Assembly: GCF_024199945.1 (NCBI RefSeq)
Contig: NZ_JANADP010000001.1
Location: 2,790,001-2,854,000, forward strand
Source: Bradyrhizobium sp. CCGUVB4N
Lineage (GTDB): Bacteria; Pseudomonadota; Alphaproteobacteria; Rhizobiales; Xanthobacteraceae
Length of the DNA: 64,000 nucleotides
Direction: 5' to 3'
The position numbers and the translations under genes were made by a program. The notes under the pieces were generated by a model that saw nothing but the letters and a program-made list of their open reading frames with translations, was not told the origin of the DNA and did no database searches. Position 1 is the stretch's first letter, and each line of letters opens with the position of its first letter. This document shows, one piece after another, positions 37,357 through 45,737 of this stretch.

Positions 37357-37662
37357 ATGAACCGGAAACACAATCGGCGCGGGCGCGCGACCGCGAAGCT
37401 GGCCGAGCTCGAGGGTTATCAACAGATCGGCCGCGCTGTCTGCGCTCTGCTCAGGCAAACGCCTGCGTATGATCCGGAGCAGCCGACGTCGAAAAAGGCG
37501 GTTAAGGCCCGGCGCTTCGGACTCAAGATTACGGCGGCATTGATGAAGCAGGTGCCGGAAGATGGTTTTGGTTCTCACTTGCTCGTCGATGCCAGCTTTG
37601 GACTCTGGAAGTACAAGCCCTTTGCTGAAACCGTCACCGACGATGATGATGTTCCGTTCTGA
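37357..37662 (+). CDS. Small basic hypothetical protein
   Basis: 101 residues, unrecognised. Basic N-terminus (NRKHNRRGRATAKLAELEG), helical centre and an acidic tail (TVTDDDDVPF). Codon use is coding-like, though no strong ribosome site precedes the ATG. Twelve bases before another small gene on the same strand. Such small genes are typical of accessory regions of rhizobial mobile DNA; no function is proposed. Confidence 0.5.
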   Translation: MNRKHNRRGRATAKLAELEGYQQIGRAVCALLRQTPAYDPEQPTSKKAVKARRFGLKITAALMKQVPEDGFGSHLLVDASFGLWKYKPFAETVTDDDDVPF

Positions 37663-37673
37663 GGAGATGAGTG

Positions 37674-37913
37674 ATGTGGGAGCCGTTAACAGCAACCGGC
37701 GAGCGGATTCATGGCCTCACCGGTGACCAGCGCGCCGAGGTAGAGCGCGGGCAGGCCTGGGCCCACTACATCAATGGCGGAGGCGGCGAGATCGCATATT
37801 TCGACGGCTACAAATGGTACGAGATGGTTTGCCGACATATAGCCCAAGACGAAGAGCGCCAGCGCGAGCATTCGGGTCGGGAGGAGGAGCGCAGGCGCGA
37901 GCATTCACGCTGA
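37674..37913 (+). CDS. Small hypothetical protein
   Basis: 79 residues from ATG at 37674. GAGGAGATGAGTG lies just upstream, giving a good ribosome site. It is aromatic in the middle (YFDGYKWYEMVCRHIAQDEE), with a tail of repeated Arg/Glu/His (REEERRREHSR). Likely translated after the 101-residue protein. Not recognised. Confidence 0.5.
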   Translation: MWEPLTATGERIHGLTGDQRAEVERGQAWAHYINGGGGEIAYFDGYKWYEMVCRHIAQDEERQREHSGREEERRREHSR

Positions 37914-37931
37914 AGCGTTCAGCCGGGCAGT

Positions 37932-38276
37932 TTACGATCCCGTGCCTGTGCCCGTCTTCCCACCCTGCTCCAGATCGTCCCGAGCGGTTATCCCGCCATG
38001 CCGTACCCGGCGGCGATATTCGCGCGGCGGCACCACGCGCACTTCCTGTGAGGCGATGAAATCAAGCAGCACGGACTTGCGCACACAAAGGATCGCGCCG
38101 AGCCTAAAGAACGGAAGCTGACAGTTCTCGGCAAGGTAGTAGACCTTCCGGCGATTGCGGCCTCGTTCATGATCGCTGGTCCCGCAAAACAGGAAATCGG
38201 CGATCGCTTCCGCGCCCTCTAGGATGTCATCTGCGAGGTGAAGATGGTTCTTGTGAGGGGCGGCGTCTGGCGGCAT
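37932..38276 (-). CDS. Helix-turn-helix DNA-binding protein
   Basis: 114 residues. ILEGAEAIADFLFCG and VYYLAENCQLPFFRLGAILC, then RKSVLLDFIASQE, give the MerR/excisionase-like winged helix pattern found in many small alphaproteobacterial island proteins. A role as excisionase or local transcription regulator is plausible. It converges with the small genes at 37357-37913. Its start follows no strong Shine-Dalgarno site. Confidence 0.68.
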   Translation of the reverse strand: MPPDAAPHKNHLHLADDILEGAEAIADFLFCGTSDHERGRNRRKVYYLAENCQLPFFRLGAILCVRKSVLLDFIASQEVRVVPPREYRRRVRHGGITARDDLEQGGKTGTGTGS

Positions 38277-38713
38277 GTATCCTCCCTGATTGCTGTTGAG
38301 ACATCCTTCACGGTCGCGAAGGACTTTGAGTCGGGAGCGATCGCTTGTACCTCACTGGCAGCACTTTTGGTCGCCTGCCAAAAATAGGTAACCCCCTTCA
38401 ATTTTGCTCGTCCTCGGCTAACCAAAACGCCGATTGACGAGCGTCATTGTCTTTTTTTGGTAGGTGTAAAGCAAACATAAAATGCTGCATCGCAAAACGT
38501 TCCAGATCATTCCGATTAAGAGACGATCGTATGCAAAGGCGAGAGCACACCGCTCGCGAGCGGATGCGATCCATTCCGAATGATTCCGATTTCGCAATTT
38601 GATTCCCAAACGTTCTCGATGGCTACGCCTCGATTCCCAATCCTTTCGGTCCTGTTGGTGACGTCGTTTCGCTAGCGTTACCTCTCGATCAACCCAAGCG
38701 AAAGGAAGTCATC
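38277..38713. other. Regulatory-looking non-coding stretch
   Basis: 437 bases between divergent genes. It holds a 14-bp perfect palindrome CCGCTCGCGAGCGG (38550-38563) and five irregularly spaced copies of ATTCC[GC] (starting 38509, 38573, 38583, 38602, 38633). These could be binding sites, but the spacing is not regular enough for a typical origin. No gene seen. Confidence 0.5.
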
Positions 38714-39190
38714 ATGAAAGTCGTTACCATCGGTAAGAGACTGGTCCCGGTCGAACAGGTCGCGTTTGTCGAGCCGTTCGATCCCGCGGCCAATCCGGAG
38801 TTCAAGCCGGAGAAGGAGTTCAAGGCGCGCCTCGTGCTACTCAACCGCGATATCGTTCTCACGGAACAGACGGTGCAGGAGTTTGCCACCGAGCACGAAC
38901 TGCATTTGTTCGCGGAGGACAGTGTCGCGGTGAACCGGGCGATCCCCTTCCGGGTCGAAACCTTCGAGCCGACCGAAAGCTTCAATCCAGCGAAGCCCTA
39001 TAAGACGCGGCTCAAATGGAAGGATTTCGCCGGCGGGGAGCAGAGCAAGCTCCTGCTCACGGTTCCCGACACCGTCATTTCCGAGCTGCTCGAAGCCAAG
39101 GCTGAGATGGTGCGGACCCCGAAGCGGCCATCCAAGAAGCCTGGACGCGGACGAAACGGTTCACGCCGCATGGAAGCGTTTCGCGGTTAA
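38714..39190 (+). CDS. Hypothetical protein, mobile-element associated
   Basis: 158 residues, unrecognised. The sequence begins MKVVTIGKRLVPVEQVAFVE, has FVEPFDPAANPEFKPEKEFK and a basic Gly/Arg/Lys-rich tail (KRPSKKPGRGRNGSRR). The ATG follows AAAGGAAG at good spacing. It is followed by a strong terminator, so it forms a single-gene transcript. The N-terminal part is built like a small beta domain (alternating VVLLNRDIVLTEQT). No function proposed. Confidence 0.6.
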   Translation: MKVVTIGKRLVPVEQVAFVEPFDPAANPEFKPEKEFKARLVLLNRDIVLTEQTVQEFATEHELHLFAEDSVAVNRAIPFRVETFEPTESFNPAKPYKTRLKWKDFAGGEQSKLLLTVPDTVISELLEAKAEMVRTPKRPSKKPGRGRNGSRRMEAFRG

Positions 39191-39216
39191 CGCGGCCGCT
39201 GACGAAGCAGGAGCAA

Positions 39217-39249
39217 GGCCCCGGTCGATCCTTCGGCCGGGGCTTTTTT
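39217..39249 (+). terminator. Intrinsic terminator
   Basis: GCCCCGG (39218-39224) and CCGGGGC (39237-39243) form a 7-bp stem, extended by weaker pairs, followed by six T residues. It ends the 38714-39190 gene. Confidence 0.88.
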
Positions 39250-39258
39250 GCGAGCCGA

Positions 39259-39438
39259 TCACCGGTGAAATCCCCGCCGGAGCATCGCCCGCCGGATGCT
39301 GTCGAGACTGACGAGCGCCTTGGTACGCCCAACCGTGCCGGCTTCGTGTTGGGATAGCCCCTGCTCAAGTTCGGTAGCGAGATTGCACAGCTCCTCGCGG
39401 GTCAGATGCATGAGTTCGTCGATTGTCCAGTCTGGCAT
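39259..39438 (-). CDS. Short hypothetical protein
   Basis: 59 residues starting at 39438 after GGAGAGACC. The sequence is helical: PDWTIDELMHLTREELCNLA, then ELEQGLSQHEAGTVGRTKAL and DSIRRAMLRRGF. Longer frames upstream run into Arg/Pro-rich sequence and are rejected. No family recognised. Similar short proteins occur in rhizobial accessory regions. Confidence 0.6.
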   Translation of the reverse strand: MPDWTIDELMHLTREELCNLATELEQGLSQHEAGTVGRTKALVSLDSIRRAMLRRGFHR

Positions 39439-39673
39439 TGGTCTCTCCATCGCTGGCCGCGCCAATCGCGGCCTTGGACGGAGGCCGATGCGACGGAGGA
39501 GGCGGGCGCACCCGGAGGGCAGTAGCGAAGCGGATGAGCGCCGAGCGCTTGCGCCCTTGAGCCGATGCCGGTGCGAAACGGCCGGAGCAGGACGCGTGGT
39601 GCGGTTCACGATCGGATCCAGAGTTTGGCCAATTGGCGCGCTATGATCCTCTCATCGCCGAGGAGCCATTGCC

Positions 39674-40150
39674 ATGCGCAAGCCAAAGCGCCACGCCCGG
39701 CCGGAAGATGCAGTCTCCTGCTATATCCTCGAGATCAGGGATTGGGACTGGAGCTACAGCTTTGGTGTGAACGATCCCCGCTATGACGATCGGCCCTACA
39801 GCGACTTTCGCCATATGCAGGTTCGAGCGGAGGTGTTGCTGCCCAGCAAGCTAAAGGCCAAGGCAGCATTGGCCGAGCTGACCTTCATGCCCGATGTACC
39901 GCCGTCCCGGGTCGAAGCGAAGGCTGAGCAGCATCCGCTTGGTGTTGGGTACCTGGATCTGCATGGAGGGAGGCTCACCGGCGGCTTCTCAATGACAGCC
40001 GATGTCCTGGGCCCCGTCATGCAGATGCTGCTCGCCGGGCGCTTCCGCTTTCTTGTGCTGGACGGCGCCACTATGCGTTACGGCAAGGCCCGCATCCGCC
40101 ACTACCGGTTCGAGGAGAAGATTGTTCTTGAAGAGTATCCAGACCACTAA
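39674..40150 (+). CDS. Hypothetical protein, island accessory
   Basis: 158 residues, unrecognised. Aromatic N-terminal part (YILEIRDWDWSYSFGVND, YDDRPYSDFRH), then LLPSKLKAKAALAELTFMPD and RFRFLVLDGATMRYGKARIR. The regular beta-strand character suggests a small soluble domain. The ATG follows GAGGAGCCATTGCC. Codon use is similar to the neighbouring HNH gene. No catalytic motif. Confidence 0.65.
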   Translation: MRKPKRHARPEDAVSCYILEIRDWDWSYSFGVNDPRYDDRPYSDFRHMQVRAEVLLPSKLKAKAALAELTFMPDVPPSRVEAKAEQHPLGVGYLDLHGGRLTGGFSMTADVLGPVMQMLLAGRFRFLVLDGATMRYGKARIRHYRFEEKIVLEEYPDH

Positions 40151-40317
40151 CCTGGTTCGATCCGCCACCTGTGGCGCAACGCAACATCATTCGTGCTTGA
40201 GGTGTGGTGGATAAATGTGCAAGTTGCGCGAGCCGCATATATTGCGCGCGGGGCCGGCAATAATCCTGTATCGCACTGCCTTTCTTTGACCCTTTCAAGC
40301 GTTCGGTATCCGAAATC

Positions 40318-41229
40318 ATGGCCGAAAAAATCATGCTCTGCCGGCTCGTCTGGGCCGAAGAATACAGATCCAAGGACGAGCCCATTTATGCGGGTAATAT
40401 GAGGTATCCCGCCGCCCACGATCTCGCACTCGAACGGCTGAACTTTGCCGACGAGAACGGGTCAGTATACGGATTCGTCGAGAACCGTGGTCAGAATTTC
40501 GATCTCCGCAAACTGGGAGCCGAGGCAGCGGATCAATCGGTCGATGGAGTGACTGTCATCTTTTGTGCGGTCGACGAGCAGAGCAATAAGCTGCGCGTAG
40601 TCGGCTGGTACGAAAATGCAACCGTCTATCATGAGCCGAAGAAGCCAAGAAGAGATTCCATTCGTGGAAAGTGGGAGTATTATTTCGAGGCCTCGTCGAA
40701 GGACGCGCACCTGATACCCGTCACCGCGCGCGATCTTGTCGTACCACGGAAGACCAAGATCACGGACAGAGGCTTCATCGGGCAACGCTGCGTCTTCTAT
40801 CCGGCAAATAATCCGAACTATGAGCGGTTTCTAGAAAGCTTTGAACTGCTACGCAAAGACGAGCTGGTTCGCGGTTCTGACGACATCGATCAGAGCGAGT
40901 TTCAGGAAGGGCAGCGAGCCTCGCGCGAAATGACGTATTTTGCGCGCAACTCAAAGCTGGTGAGGGCCGCAAAGGCTCACTACGGCACCAACTGCCTGGC
41001 ATGCGGCTTCAACTTCGCCGACTTCTACGGTGATATCGGCGAAGGCTATATCGAGGTGCATCACAAACGTCAGATGGCGGACGATTCAGTTCGGCTGAAA
41101 ACCGTCGAGGATGTCGATGTCCTTTGCGCCAATTGCCATCGCATGGTGCATCGGCAGGCTATACCGCTCACACTCGATCAACTCAGATCCTTGATTGGCG
41201 ATCAGCAGAAACCTCGCAAACGGGCCTAG
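40318..41229 (+). CDS. HNH endonuclease with N-terminal unknown domain
   Basis: 303 residues. The C-terminal HNH nuclease is complete: CLAC at 226-229, YIEVHHK with His248-249, and VLCANCHRMVHR at 268-279, the two Cys pairs holding a structural zinc. The N-terminal 200 residues (VIFCAVDEQSNKLRVVGWYEN near 80-100) resemble a small beta-barrel reader such as PUA/EVE-like domains, which would make this a modification-dependent restriction enzyme. That part is inference. It lies between the RM operon and the recombinase module. Confidence 0.8.
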   Translation: MAEKIMLCRLVWAEEYRSKDEPIYAGNMRYPAAHDLALERLNFADENGSVYGFVENRGQNFDLRKLGAEAADQSVDGVTVIFCAVDEQSNKLRVVGWYENATVYHEPKKPRRDSIRGKWEYYFEASSKDAHLIPVTARDLVVPRKTKITDRGFIGQRCVFYPANNPNYERFLESFELLRKDELVRGSDDIDQSEFQEGQRASREMTYFARNSKLVRAAKAHYGTNCLACGFNFADFYGDIGEGYIEVHHKRQMADDSVRLKTVEDVDVLCANCHRMVHRQAIPLTLDQLRSLIGDQQKPRKRA

Positions 41230-41250
41230 CACCGAGTTGCGTTTCTTTGG

Positions 41251-41350
41251 GCGCCCGGTTGGACCGGTCAGGCTCTACGCCACCGCATGGGCGGATGACG
41301 CGGAGCCACGAGGTCTCCGCCCTCCGGGTAACGATCCTTCGCGCGAGCCA
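41251..41350 (-). repeat. Dispersed structured element, copy A
   Basis: Read on the minus strand, GAAGGATCGTTACCCGGAGG continues to GCGGAGACC, then a GGCTC...GAGCC stem and CCGGTCC. It shares the core GGATCGT[TC]ACC[CT]...GG[GC]..GAGAC with copies B and C in the same orientation. Stem CCC/GGG with triloop GGA. It lies directly after the HNH gene. Confidence 0.7.
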
Positions 41351-41536
41351 ATGCCGTTCAAGCGGACCGAGTGACGGAGGCGTGGGCTCTTTGTACCCGG
41401 TCCCGATCACCCTGCTGCCTAGCCATCTACTCTGTGAGCCGAGAAAAATGATTAGATGCCAATCTACGATCTTCGTCCTAGGGGCAGCATGAGCTTTCGC
41501 AAACGACTGAGAGCCGCCAGACGAGAGCCTGATCGA

Positions 41537-41917
41537 CTAGCCTTGGAGTTCGCCTATAAGAGAGAGCATCTTAATCAGCGTCTGCTTTGAATCGCCGAGC
41601 TTCTTCGCAAGGATCAAATCGCTCCGGCCGGACATGCGCAGGACGGCTTCCAACACCTCATCCGAGACCCGCACGAGATCAACCAAGTGTCGGCCCGTTG
41701 GCCCGTTCTTGGCCGAGAACCAGTTCTTCACAGCGCGCTCGTTGGCTTTCGTCAAAGCTACGACCGTCTTAATGGCGGCATGGGTGTCGCCAAACTCCTT
41801 ATGCAGAGCCTCTGCAATCTCGCGTGAGAATTCCGCGCTTCCGAGGTCGGTCCCTCCGTCAGGATGAGGGTTTCCTGAAACGGACTGAATTTTTCGGTCC
41901 TTTTTCGGAAGCGACAT
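41537..41917 (-). CDS. Small HTH-like regulator
   Basis: 126 residues from ATG at 41917 after GGGAGGACTGGA. The central region AAIKTVVALTKANERAVKNW followed by FSAKNGPTGRHLVDLVRVSD resembles a helix-turn-helix of phage or ICE regulators. The upstream part of the open frame overlaps the divergent recombinase start and is rejected. Placed 80 bases from the recombinase, it probably controls it. No closer identity. Confidence 0.65.
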   Translation of the reverse strand: MSLPKKDRKIQSVSGNPHPDGGTDLGSAEFSREIAEALHKEFGDTHAAIKTVVALTKANERAVKNWFSAKNGPTGRHLVDLVRVSDEVLEAVLRMSGRSDLILAKKLGDSKQTLIKMLSLIGELQG

Positions 41918-41997
41918 TCCAGTCCTCCCTTGGGTACGCTGAGCTATCCGCGAGGTTCGACCCGAATTCAGGTTGATCCATGACCGAGTAGTTTTCC

Positions 41998-43563
41998 GTG
42001 CGACGTGCAAGACAAGCAATTGCCGAAGAGCCACCCAAAGGCCCGGCACGGGCAGCGCAATATGTGCGCATGTCTACAGACCACCAAAAATATTCCACGG
42101 AGAACCAGAAGGACGCGATAGCCGCTTATGCCGCGCGCCACAATCTTACGATCGTCCGCACTTATGCCGACGAAGGCCGCAGCGGATTGCGGATCGAGGG
42201 ACGCGATGCCCTGAAGCAACTGATCGACGACGTCAGAAACCGCCGTACCGACTTTAGCGTCGTGCTGGTCTATGACGTGAGCCGGTGGGGTCGCTTCCCC
42301 GACGCTGATGAGAGCGCTTACTACGAATACACCTGCAAAGAAGCGGGCATTCGGGTCCAGTATTGCGCCGAGCAGTTCGAGAACGATGGAAGCCTCTCAT
42401 CCACAATAATAAAAAGTATGAAGCGGGCGATGGCCGGCGAGTACAGCCGGGAACTGTCGGCCAAGGTATTCGCCGGCCAGTGCCGGCTGATTGGCCTTGG
42501 CTTCCGGCAGGGTGGCACCCCCGGATATGGTCTGAGGCGGCAACTGATCGACGAACACCGGACGCCGAAGGCAGATCTTGGGCGCGGCGAATACAAGAGC
42601 CTGCAAACGGATCGGGTCATTCTAAAGCCGGGACCGCCGCAGGAGGTCGAGCTGGTGCGGCGCATCTACAGGTGCTTCGTCCTCCAGCTCAAATCTGAAG
42701 CCGAGATTGCCGCCATGCTCAATTCGGAAGGTATTCCGAACGAGTTTGGTCGCCCCTGGACCCGCGGGACAATTCACCAGATCCTCACCAACGAAAAATA
42801 TGTGGGCAACAACGTCTATAACCGCGTTTCTTTCAAGCTGAAGCAGGCGCGTGTGATCAATCCGCCGGATAGGTGGGTACGGGCCGATCATGTGTTTGAT
42901 GCGGTCATCGACAGCGACTTCTTCCTGGCCGCCAGGCGCATTGTCGAGGAGCGCAGCAAGCGGTTGACCAACGAAGAAATGCTGGAGAGGCTAACAACGC
43001 TTCTGAAGCAGAAAGGGCACCTTTCTGGCCTTGTTATCGACGAGATGGACGAGATGCCTTCCAGCTCCGTCTATCGGACGCGGTTCGGCAGCCTTATCCG
43101 GGCGTATCAGCTCGTTGGTTACGATCCGGGGCGAGATTATCAGTATATCGAAACCAACCGTGCCCTTCGGACCATGTTCCCGGATGTGCTTGAAAAAGCG
43201 ATGGCGGGAATACGCGACGCCGGCGGGACGGTCGAGTTCGATGAGCTAACGGACATTTTGACGATCAACGGTGAATTTACGGCCTCGATCGTTATTGCCC
43301 GCTGCCTGCATACCCCGGCTGGCTTTCTGCGATGGAAGCTCAGGCTCGATACGAGCCTGCGCCCCGACATCACTATCGCCATCCGAATGGACGGAGAGAA
43401 CAAAGAGATTCTCGACTACTACCTCCTGCCCAGCATCGACATGTCGGCCGACAGGCTCAGGCTCGCGGAAGAGAACGGTATTTACCTGGACGCCTATCGC
43501 TTCGATGATCTCGACGCGCTCTTTGGACTTAGCGCGCGCAACGAACTAGGAGTTGCCGCATGA
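41998..43563 (+). CDS. Large serine recombinase
   Basis: 521 residues. The resolvase/invertase catalytic domain has the nucleophile in YVRMSTDHQKYSTENQ (Ser26) and VVLVYDVSRWGRFPDADES (Arg-bearing). The recombinase domain follows (GGTPGYGLRR, SEAEIAAMLNSEGIPNEFGR and PWTRGTIHQILTNEKYVGN). Beyond 380 the tail is unusual and lacks the Zn-ribbon plus coiled coil of phiC31-type integrases. GTG at 41998 is used. Its stop overlaps the ATG of the first ParB gene (ATGA), so the three genes are coupled. Confidence 0.9.
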   Translation: MRRARQAIAEEPPKGPARAAQYVRMSTDHQKYSTENQKDAIAAYAARHNLTIVRTYADEGRSGLRIEGRDALKQLIDDVRNRRTDFSVVLVYDVSRWGRFPDADESAYYEYTCKEAGIRVQYCAEQFENDGSLSSTIIKSMKRAMAGEYSRELSAKVFAGQCRLIGLGFRQGGTPGYGLRRQLIDEHRTPKADLGRGEYKSLQTDRVILKPGPPQEVELVRRIYRCFVLQLKSEAEIAAMLNSEGIPNEFGRPWTRGTIHQILTNEKYVGNNVYNRVSFKLKQARVINPPDRWVRADHVFDAVIDSDFFLAARRIVEERSKRLTNEEMLERLTTLLKQKGHLSGLVIDEMDEMPSSSVYRTRFGSLIRAYQLVGYDPGRDYQYIETNRALRTMFPDVLEKAMAGIRDAGGTVEFDELTDILTINGEFTASIVIARCLHTPAGFLRWKLRLDTSLRPDITIAIRMDGENKEILDYYLLPSIDMSADRLRLAEENGIYLDAYRFDDLDALFGLSARNELGVAA

Positions 43564-44444
43564 GCGACGAAACGGCTCCGGAAATCGTCAAAGTTCCCGT
43601 GGCGGACATCAGGGTCCTCAACCCTCGATCGCGCAACAAGCGGATCTTCAGCGAGCTTGTAACGAGCATTGCCCATCTTGGCCTCAAGAAACCGATCACG
43701 GTCAGCCGCCGCAATGGCCATGGGTTTGACCTCGTCTGCGGCCAAGGCAGACTAGAAGCCTTTATTGCGCTGGGTCAAACCGAAATACCTGCAATCGTTA
43801 TCGAAGCTTCCGAAGAAGATTGCTTTGTGATGAGCCTCGTCGAAAACCTCGCGCGGCGGCATCATTCCCCCCTAGAGCTGGTCTCTGAGATCGGCAATCT
43901 CAAGAAGCGTGGCTATTCGATTGGGCAGATTGCGGCCAAGATCGACTTCAGCACGGAGTATGTCTACGCAATCTGCTCCCTCCTGGAGAATGGTGAGCAA
44001 CGGCTATTGGCCGCGGTCGACAGAGGGCTCATTCCTCACAGCATTGCCATGGAGATTGCAAAGGCTAAGGACGGCGACGTCCAAAAGGCACTTGCCGAAG
44101 CCTATGAGGCTAATGCGATTCCGGGCAATCAGGTCCTCGCAATCCGCAAGATCATTGAACAACGTAACCTGCTCGGCAAGGCAAAGACCCCAACGGGGCC
44201 GCGGCAACAGGCAAAGCGGGTAACCTCGGGAGCCCTTGTGCGCGCCTACAAGAAAGAAGCGGATCGGCAGAAACTGCTCGTGAAAAAGGCTGGGCTCGCC
44301 CAAGGCCGCCTGCTCTTCGCCGTCAACGCCCTGCGAATGCTGATGGGAGAGGCCCCGTTCATCAAGCTGTTGCAGGGGGAAGAATTGCATACGCTGCCGC
44401 GCCCCATCGCCGAGCGGCTCCACGGGGCAGGAGGACAGCCATGA
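43560..44444 (+). CDS. ParB/RepB-like protein, first of recombinase triad
   Basis: 294 residues. ParB N-terminal domain: VADIRVLNPRSRNKRIFSEL, LVCGQGRLEAFIALGQ (the GxxRxxA box) and VMSLVENLARRHHSPLELV, then a helix-turn-helix (YSIGQIAAKIDFSTEYVYAI). The C-terminal part resembles plasmid RepB proteins. ParA is missing. It is coupled at both ends by ATGA overlaps with the serine recombinase and the second ParB. A DNA-guiding role in site choice, rather than partition, is inferred. Confidence 0.85.
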   Translation: MSDETAPEIVKVPVADIRVLNPRSRNKRIFSELVTSIAHLGLKKPITVSRRNGHGFDLVCGQGRLEAFIALGQTEIPAIVIEASEEDCFVMSLVENLARRHHSPLELVSEIGNLKKRGYSIGQIAAKIDFSTEYVYAICSLLENGEQRLLAAVDRGLIPHSIAMEIAKAKDGDVQKALAEAYEANAIPGNQVLAIRKIIEQRNLLGKAKTPTGPRQQAKRVTSGALVRAYKKEADRQKLLVKKAGLAQGRLLFAVNALRMLMGEAPFIKLLQGEELHTLPRPIAERLHGAGGQP

Positions 44445-45352
44445 GCACGGCCGATGTCCGGATAGCCTTTGAGCAAAACATCATCGTCCTGCCCTTTGAT
44501 TCGATCCTGCCGCTCAAGCAGGTCTCCGACGACACCAAAAGGCTGGTCCGGTACAAAAGAGTGGCCCAATCGATTGCTGAAGTCGGATTGATCGAGCCGC
44601 TGGTCCTCTCGAAGCACCCTGACGAGAACGGGAAATATCTGCTGCTCGACGGCCATTGGCGCCGCACGGCTCTCATGGATCGCGGCGAAACGTCAGCCCG
44701 CTGCATTCTGGCGCATGACGATGAGACCTTCACCTATAACAAGCGCATCAATCACCTCGCGACCATTCAAGAATACTTCATGATCGTGCGAGCGCTTGCG
44801 CGGGGCGTTTCGGAAGAGAAGCTGGCGAAAGCGCTCGATGTCAATATCGGTCACATCAAGCGGCGGCGAGCCATGCTGGACGGGATCAGTCCCGAAGTCA
44901 TCGAGATGCTGAAGGATAAGATGGTCAGCACGGTGACTTTCGATGTGATGCGCAAAATGGGTTTGATGCGTCAGATCGAAGTCGCGGAACTGATGCTATC
45001 GGCGTCGAACTTCACCGTCGGTTATGCGCGGGCGCTTCTCGCTGCGACGAAACAGGCCGATCTCGCGAAGCCCGAGAGGGTAAAGCGGATCGATGGCATG
45101 ACGCCCGAGCAACTGGCGCGGATGGAACGCGAAATGAGCACGCTTCAACAGGACTTCAAAGCCGTCGAAGCCTCCTACGGAGAGGACGTTCTGCATCTGG
45201 TGATCGCGTCCGGCTACATATCGAAACTGATTGCCAACCGGAAAGTCGAGCGCTACCTCGATCAAAATCACCCGGAGATCCTTGAGGAGTTCAAGGCAAT
45301 CGTTTCCGTGACTTCGCTCGATCATCCTGTCCCGGAGTCCACGGCGCGATGA
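44441..45352 (+). CDS. ParB/RepB-like protein, second of recombinase triad
   Basis: 303 residues. ParB-type core: VAQSIAEVGLIEPLVLSKHP, LLLDGHWRRTALMDRGE (GxxRxxA-type box) and LAKALDVNIGHIKRRRAMLD (HTH). It diverges strongly from the first ParB, so the pair is ancient rather than a recent duplication. The C-terminal part (MEREMSTLQQDFKAVEASYG, LHLVIASGYISKLIANRKVE) is RepB-like. It starts within the previous stop codon. No ParA partner nearby. Confidence 0.85.
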   Translation: MSTADVRIAFEQNIIVLPFDSILPLKQVSDDTKRLVRYKRVAQSIAEVGLIEPLVLSKHPDENGKYLLLDGHWRRTALMDRGETSARCILAHDDETFTYNKRINHLATIQEYFMIVRALARGVSEEKLAKALDVNIGHIKRRRAMLDGISPEVIEMLKDKMVSTVTFDVMRKMGLMRQIEVAELMLSASNFTVGYARALLAATKQADLAKPERVKRIDGMTPEQLARMEREMSTLQQDFKAVEASYGEDVLHLVIASGYISKLIANRKVERYLDQNHPEILEEFKAIVSVTSLDHPVPESTAR

Positions 45353-45737
45353 CCCACGGCGCTCATGCGTTATGCTTCTGGCAAACCTACCGGTGCGTCG
45401 TGAGGTTGATGAGCGGAGATTGATTAGCGTCCGATCCGCAAGGTCTCGACCCTTTCAGGTGACGATCCTTCGCGTAGACGCGATGGTTGGACGTACCAGA
45501 TCGATTAGGTGAGGGCTTGCGGAGCTCATCTTTTTGGGGCCTGCGGCCCCCAGGCCGTCAAGCCCAAGCCCCACGACGGCGTGGGGCGGAAAACGGCGGG
45601 CCGTGTAGTCACCTCGCTGCGCTCGGCTCCGGCCCGCACCAGCCCCGCTCGTTTTCCGGGCTGTGACGGCCAACCCCCGCTCATTGGCGCTGGCCTAGTT
45701 CCGGTTGCATGCGCAACCGGCAATTAGGAAGGCCCAA
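45353..45737. other. G+C-rich non-coding region upstream of ardC
   Basis: 385 bases with copy B, several GC-rich inverted repeats (for example CCCCACG/CGTGGGG near 45570-45590) and a perfect CCGGTTGC/GCAACCGG palindrome with 4-base loop at 45701-45720, 17 bases before ardC. ArdC genes usually lie in the leading region next to oriT, so a transfer origin could be here, but no nick-site motif was recognised. Confidence 0.5.
45436..45480 (-). repeat. Dispersed structured element, copy B (truncated)
   Basis: Minus strand: CGAAGGATCGTCACCTGAAA then GGGTCGAGACC. Relative to copies A and C, the third stem pair changes from C-G to T-A (CCT/AGG), which keeps the hairpin. Downstream similarity stops early. 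Together with copy A it brackets the HTH/recombinase/ParB/ParB module in direct orientation. Confidence 0.65.

Noticed and set aside
38509..38640. ATTCC[GC] short repeats as replication iterons
   Set aside because: Five copies but irregular spacing and no replication initiator gene nearby; noted only as possible binding sites.
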